This document shows positions 8,292 to 9,726 of a stretch of DNA of 9,726 nt, in pieces; position 1 is the stretch's first letter; every line of letters begins with the position of its first letter. This DNA comes from Balneolales bacterium (GTDB taxonomy: Bacteria > Bacteroidota > Rhodothermia > Balneolales > Natronogracilivirgulaceae). The notes beneath the pieces are model-generated. The model saw only the letters and a program-made list of their open reading frames with translations, did not search any database and was not told where the DNA came from. The DNA lies in contig SLQI01000058.1 of the NCBI GenBank assembly GCA_007131535.1, positions 1 to 9,726 of the forward strand, given 5' to 3'. The translations under genes were made by a program, and so were the position numbers.

Positions 8292-8855
8292 ATGAATAGA
8301 CTTAATACAGTAATTGCAGTACTGGCAGCTGGACTGATCCTAAGCGGATGCGGTGAAAACGGAGAAGAAGAACCATCCATACTTGAAGCCTATTGGTTGA
8401 ACCTTCAGGAACATTGTGGTGAGGCATTTGCTGGGGAAATCCTGCAGCGTCCCGACAACGATCCTTATTTTACCGGGGATGACGAACTGGTCGTTCACTT
8501 TCGGGAGTGTGGTGAGGATGAAATGAAAATCCCGTTTCATGTTGATGATAACCGGTCCCGTACCTGGGTGCTGATGAAGTCGGAGGAAGAAATCGAGCTA
8601 CGGCACGATCACCGATATGAGGACGGCACGGAAGAAGAGAATACCTGGTACGGCGGTTATACGCTTGAACCGATTTCGGAGCATGTACAGGAATTCATGC
8701 GAAGTGAGCACCCCAACACCGGATGGCGTATTGTGATTAAACCCGGCGAGAAATACGAGTACGGCACGATACGGGATGGGGAGTGGAGCTATCATCTCAC
8801 GTTTGATCTCACCGAGCCGGTTGAGACGCCACCCGCTCCCTGGGGACATGAGTGA
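8292..8855 (+). CDS. Uncharacterised lipoprotein of a small envelope family
   Basis: This is a 187-residue protein. Its signal peptide ends in a clear lipobox, LSGC (17-20), so Cys20 should be lipidated; the following Gly-Glu-Asn contains no Asp at +2. The mature part is acidic and probably beta-rich. The most distinctive segments are DDNRSRTWVL (85-94), LRHDHRYEDGTEE (103-115), TWYGGYT (118-124) and HLTFDLTEPV (168-177). From memory, these match an uncharacterised family of secreted or lipoproteins common in marine Bacteroidota, whose members share the SRTWVL and HDHR-DG segments; no function is known to me. Cys42 and Cys73 could form a disulfide. His104, Asp105, His106 and Asp111 could bind a metal, but this is speculation. 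The start is supported by AAGGA at 8282-8286, five bases before the ATG, and by the signal peptide. The 259-base gap upstream suggests its own promoter. Confidence 0.88.
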   Translation: MNRLNTVIAVLAAGLILSGCGENGEEEPSILEAYWLNLQEHCGEAFAGEILQRPDNDPYFTGDDELVVHFRECGEDEMKIPFHVDDNRSRTWVLMKSEEEIELRHDHRYEDGTEEENTWYGGYTLEPISEHVQEFMRSEHPNTGWRIVIKPGEKYEYGTIRDGEWSYHLTFDLTEPVETPPAPWGHE

Positions 8856-8994
8856 TCGAATGTTTGGAATAGAAAAATTCAAAGGCAAATACTCCGATGT
8901 TACAAGCACCAATGGAACCACTGAGCGGAGCGGTTTGATTGTTTGGCTGTTTGGTGTTAGGCAGGCATTTCAGATTGTGGATGGATGAATCACG

Positions 8995-9071
8995 GTCCCA
9001 TTATTTTGCTCTGTGACTCCAAGCACCCTGTGTACTGAACTTTATAGCGCAATAATGTGTGAACATGGGAC
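8995..9071. repeat. Long-range 7-base inverted repeat before the last gene
   Basis: GTCCCAT (8995-9001) is the exact reverse complement of ATGGGAC (9065-9071), with 63 bases between. The right arm ends 22 bases before the start codon at 9094. It could close a leader structure around the promoter or ribosome binding region, but a 7-base match over this distance is close to what chance allows. Confidence 0.2.
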
Positions 9072-9093
9072 AGCTAATAACAGGAAGAAAATT

Positions 9094-9726
9094 ATGAAAA
9101 TACCATCCGGATTCTTTTGGAAAGGACAGGCGGGACACCTTATCGCTTTAATCGTACTGTTTGGTGCTGTTTACGCAGGAGCTGATCTCTTTACCGGTGA
9201 TGATACCTGGCTCGGACTTTCTGTGGCAGGATGGTTCTGGCTTACTATTGCTGTCGGGATTCTGCACCAGGTCGTAACCTGGGCCGGATGGCGTTCTCAG
9301 CTTCAGTGGGACTTGTTTACGAAGTGGTTCGGAAGTCGGGATTTAATGGTATGGGGTATTCTTTTTTTGCCACTTCTGGCGGCGCGACCGCTTACACTTA
9401 TCGGGTTGGGTATAGCGGACTTTGATTCATTGCCGGTTCCCCTGGAGTTGTCCATTGTTGCGGGCGTATTGGTGCTTATACCGGGAGCCTACACTCTCTG
9501 GTCTACTGCCCGCTATTTTGGGGTCACACGGGCTATGGGAGCGGATCACTTCCGCCAAAAATACCGGGAGATGCCGCTGGTTGATAAAGGTGCATTCGCC
9601 TGGAGCGGCAATGCAATGTACGTCTACGGATTTTTAACTCTGTGGGCTATTGCTCTGCTAAGCAATTCACTGGCTGCCGTAGTCGCAGCGGCATTTCATC
9701 ACCTTTACGTCTGGGTACATTACTTC
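9094..9726 (+). CDS. Multi-pass membrane protein of the PEMT/isoprenylcysteine methyltransferase superfamily (3' partial)
   Basis: The frame from ATG 9094 is open to the window edge without a stop: 211 codons ending in VWVHYF. The start is supported by AGGAAG at 9082-9087, six bases upstream. Hydrophobic segments lie at about 14-30, 41-63, 84-108, 116-136 and 175-200. Residues 152-180 (HFRQKYRE, then DKGAFAWSGNAMYVYGF) follow the pattern of phospholipid/isoprenylcysteine methyltransferases, in which a loop with G-x-[FY]-x-x-x-R-H-P-x-Y binds the methyl donor. Here the RHP position reads G-N-A before Met-Tyr. The HHLYVWVHYF end resembles the start of the last conserved region of that superfamily. 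From memory, a family with MKIPSG at the N-terminus and this architecture is widespread in Bacteroidota, usually annotated as hypothetical or methyltransferase-like. Substrate unknown; the altered motif makes methyl transfer uncertain. It lies 238 bases after the lipoprotein, so co-transcription is possible but not shown. Confidence 0.85.
   Translation, partial: MKIPSGFFWKGQAGHLIALIVLFGAVYAGADLFTGDDTWLGLSVAGWFWLTIAVGILHQVVTWAGWRSQLQWDLFTKWFGSRDLMVWGILFLPLLAARPLTLIGLGIADFDSLPVPLELSIVAGVLVLIPGAYTLWSTARYFGVTRAMGADHFRQKYREMPLVDKGAFAWSGNAMYVYGFLTLWAIALLSNSLAAVVAAAFHHLYVWVHYF

Noticed and set aside
9231..9637. Two short + strand open frames near the right edge (64 and 71 codons)
   Set aside because: Both overlap, in other frames, the longer membrane-protein frame from 9094, which has a good ribosome binding site and a coherent hydrophobic pattern.

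Overview
This window carries five protein-coding genes, all on the + strand. The first is cut by the left edge and the last by the right edge. I see no rRNA, tRNA, CRISPR array, insertion sequence or phage gene. Base composition is moderate, Shine-Dalgarno signals are weak or absent in front of three of the five genes, and the proteins are mostly exported. The last two genes resemble uncharacterised families I associate from memory with Bacteroidota and Balneolota/Rhodothermota. A member of that broad group, perhaps marine or halophilic given the acidic proteins, is the best guess; no marker gene in the window proves it.

Bases 1-5846 hold a two-gene unit. The first gene encodes the C-terminal 1263 residues of a very large protein: a beta-rich segment, then about 480 residues of mostly helical, acidic sequence, then five tandem Ig/fibronectin-III-like modules. 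Its stop codon overlaps the start of the second gene in TAATG. The second gene encodes a 684-residue secreted protein made almost entirely of fibronectin-III modules. Both look like extracellular or periplasmic structural or adhesive proteins that are translated together and probably assemble together.

After a 164-base gap, bases 6011-8032 encode a 673-residue exported TPR protein on the same strand. TPR proteins usually scaffold protein complexes, so a role in exporting or assembling the two FN3 proteins is possible, but this rests on proximity only.

Bases 8033-9726 look like a separate pair of small envelope genes. One encodes a lipoprotein of an uncharacterised family with conserved-looking DNRSRTW and RHDHRYEDG segments. 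The other encodes a multi-pass membrane protein related to the PEMT/isoprenylcysteine methyltransferase superfamily, still open at the right edge. The gaps hold a GC-rich hairpin, a perfect TCACAA/TTGTGA dyad and a few weaker inverted repeats. No gap of more than 300 bases lacks a gene. The best candidate for an undescribed system is the coupled pair of FN3 proteins with the TPR gene behind them; the missing N-terminus of the first gene is the main limit on interpreting it.
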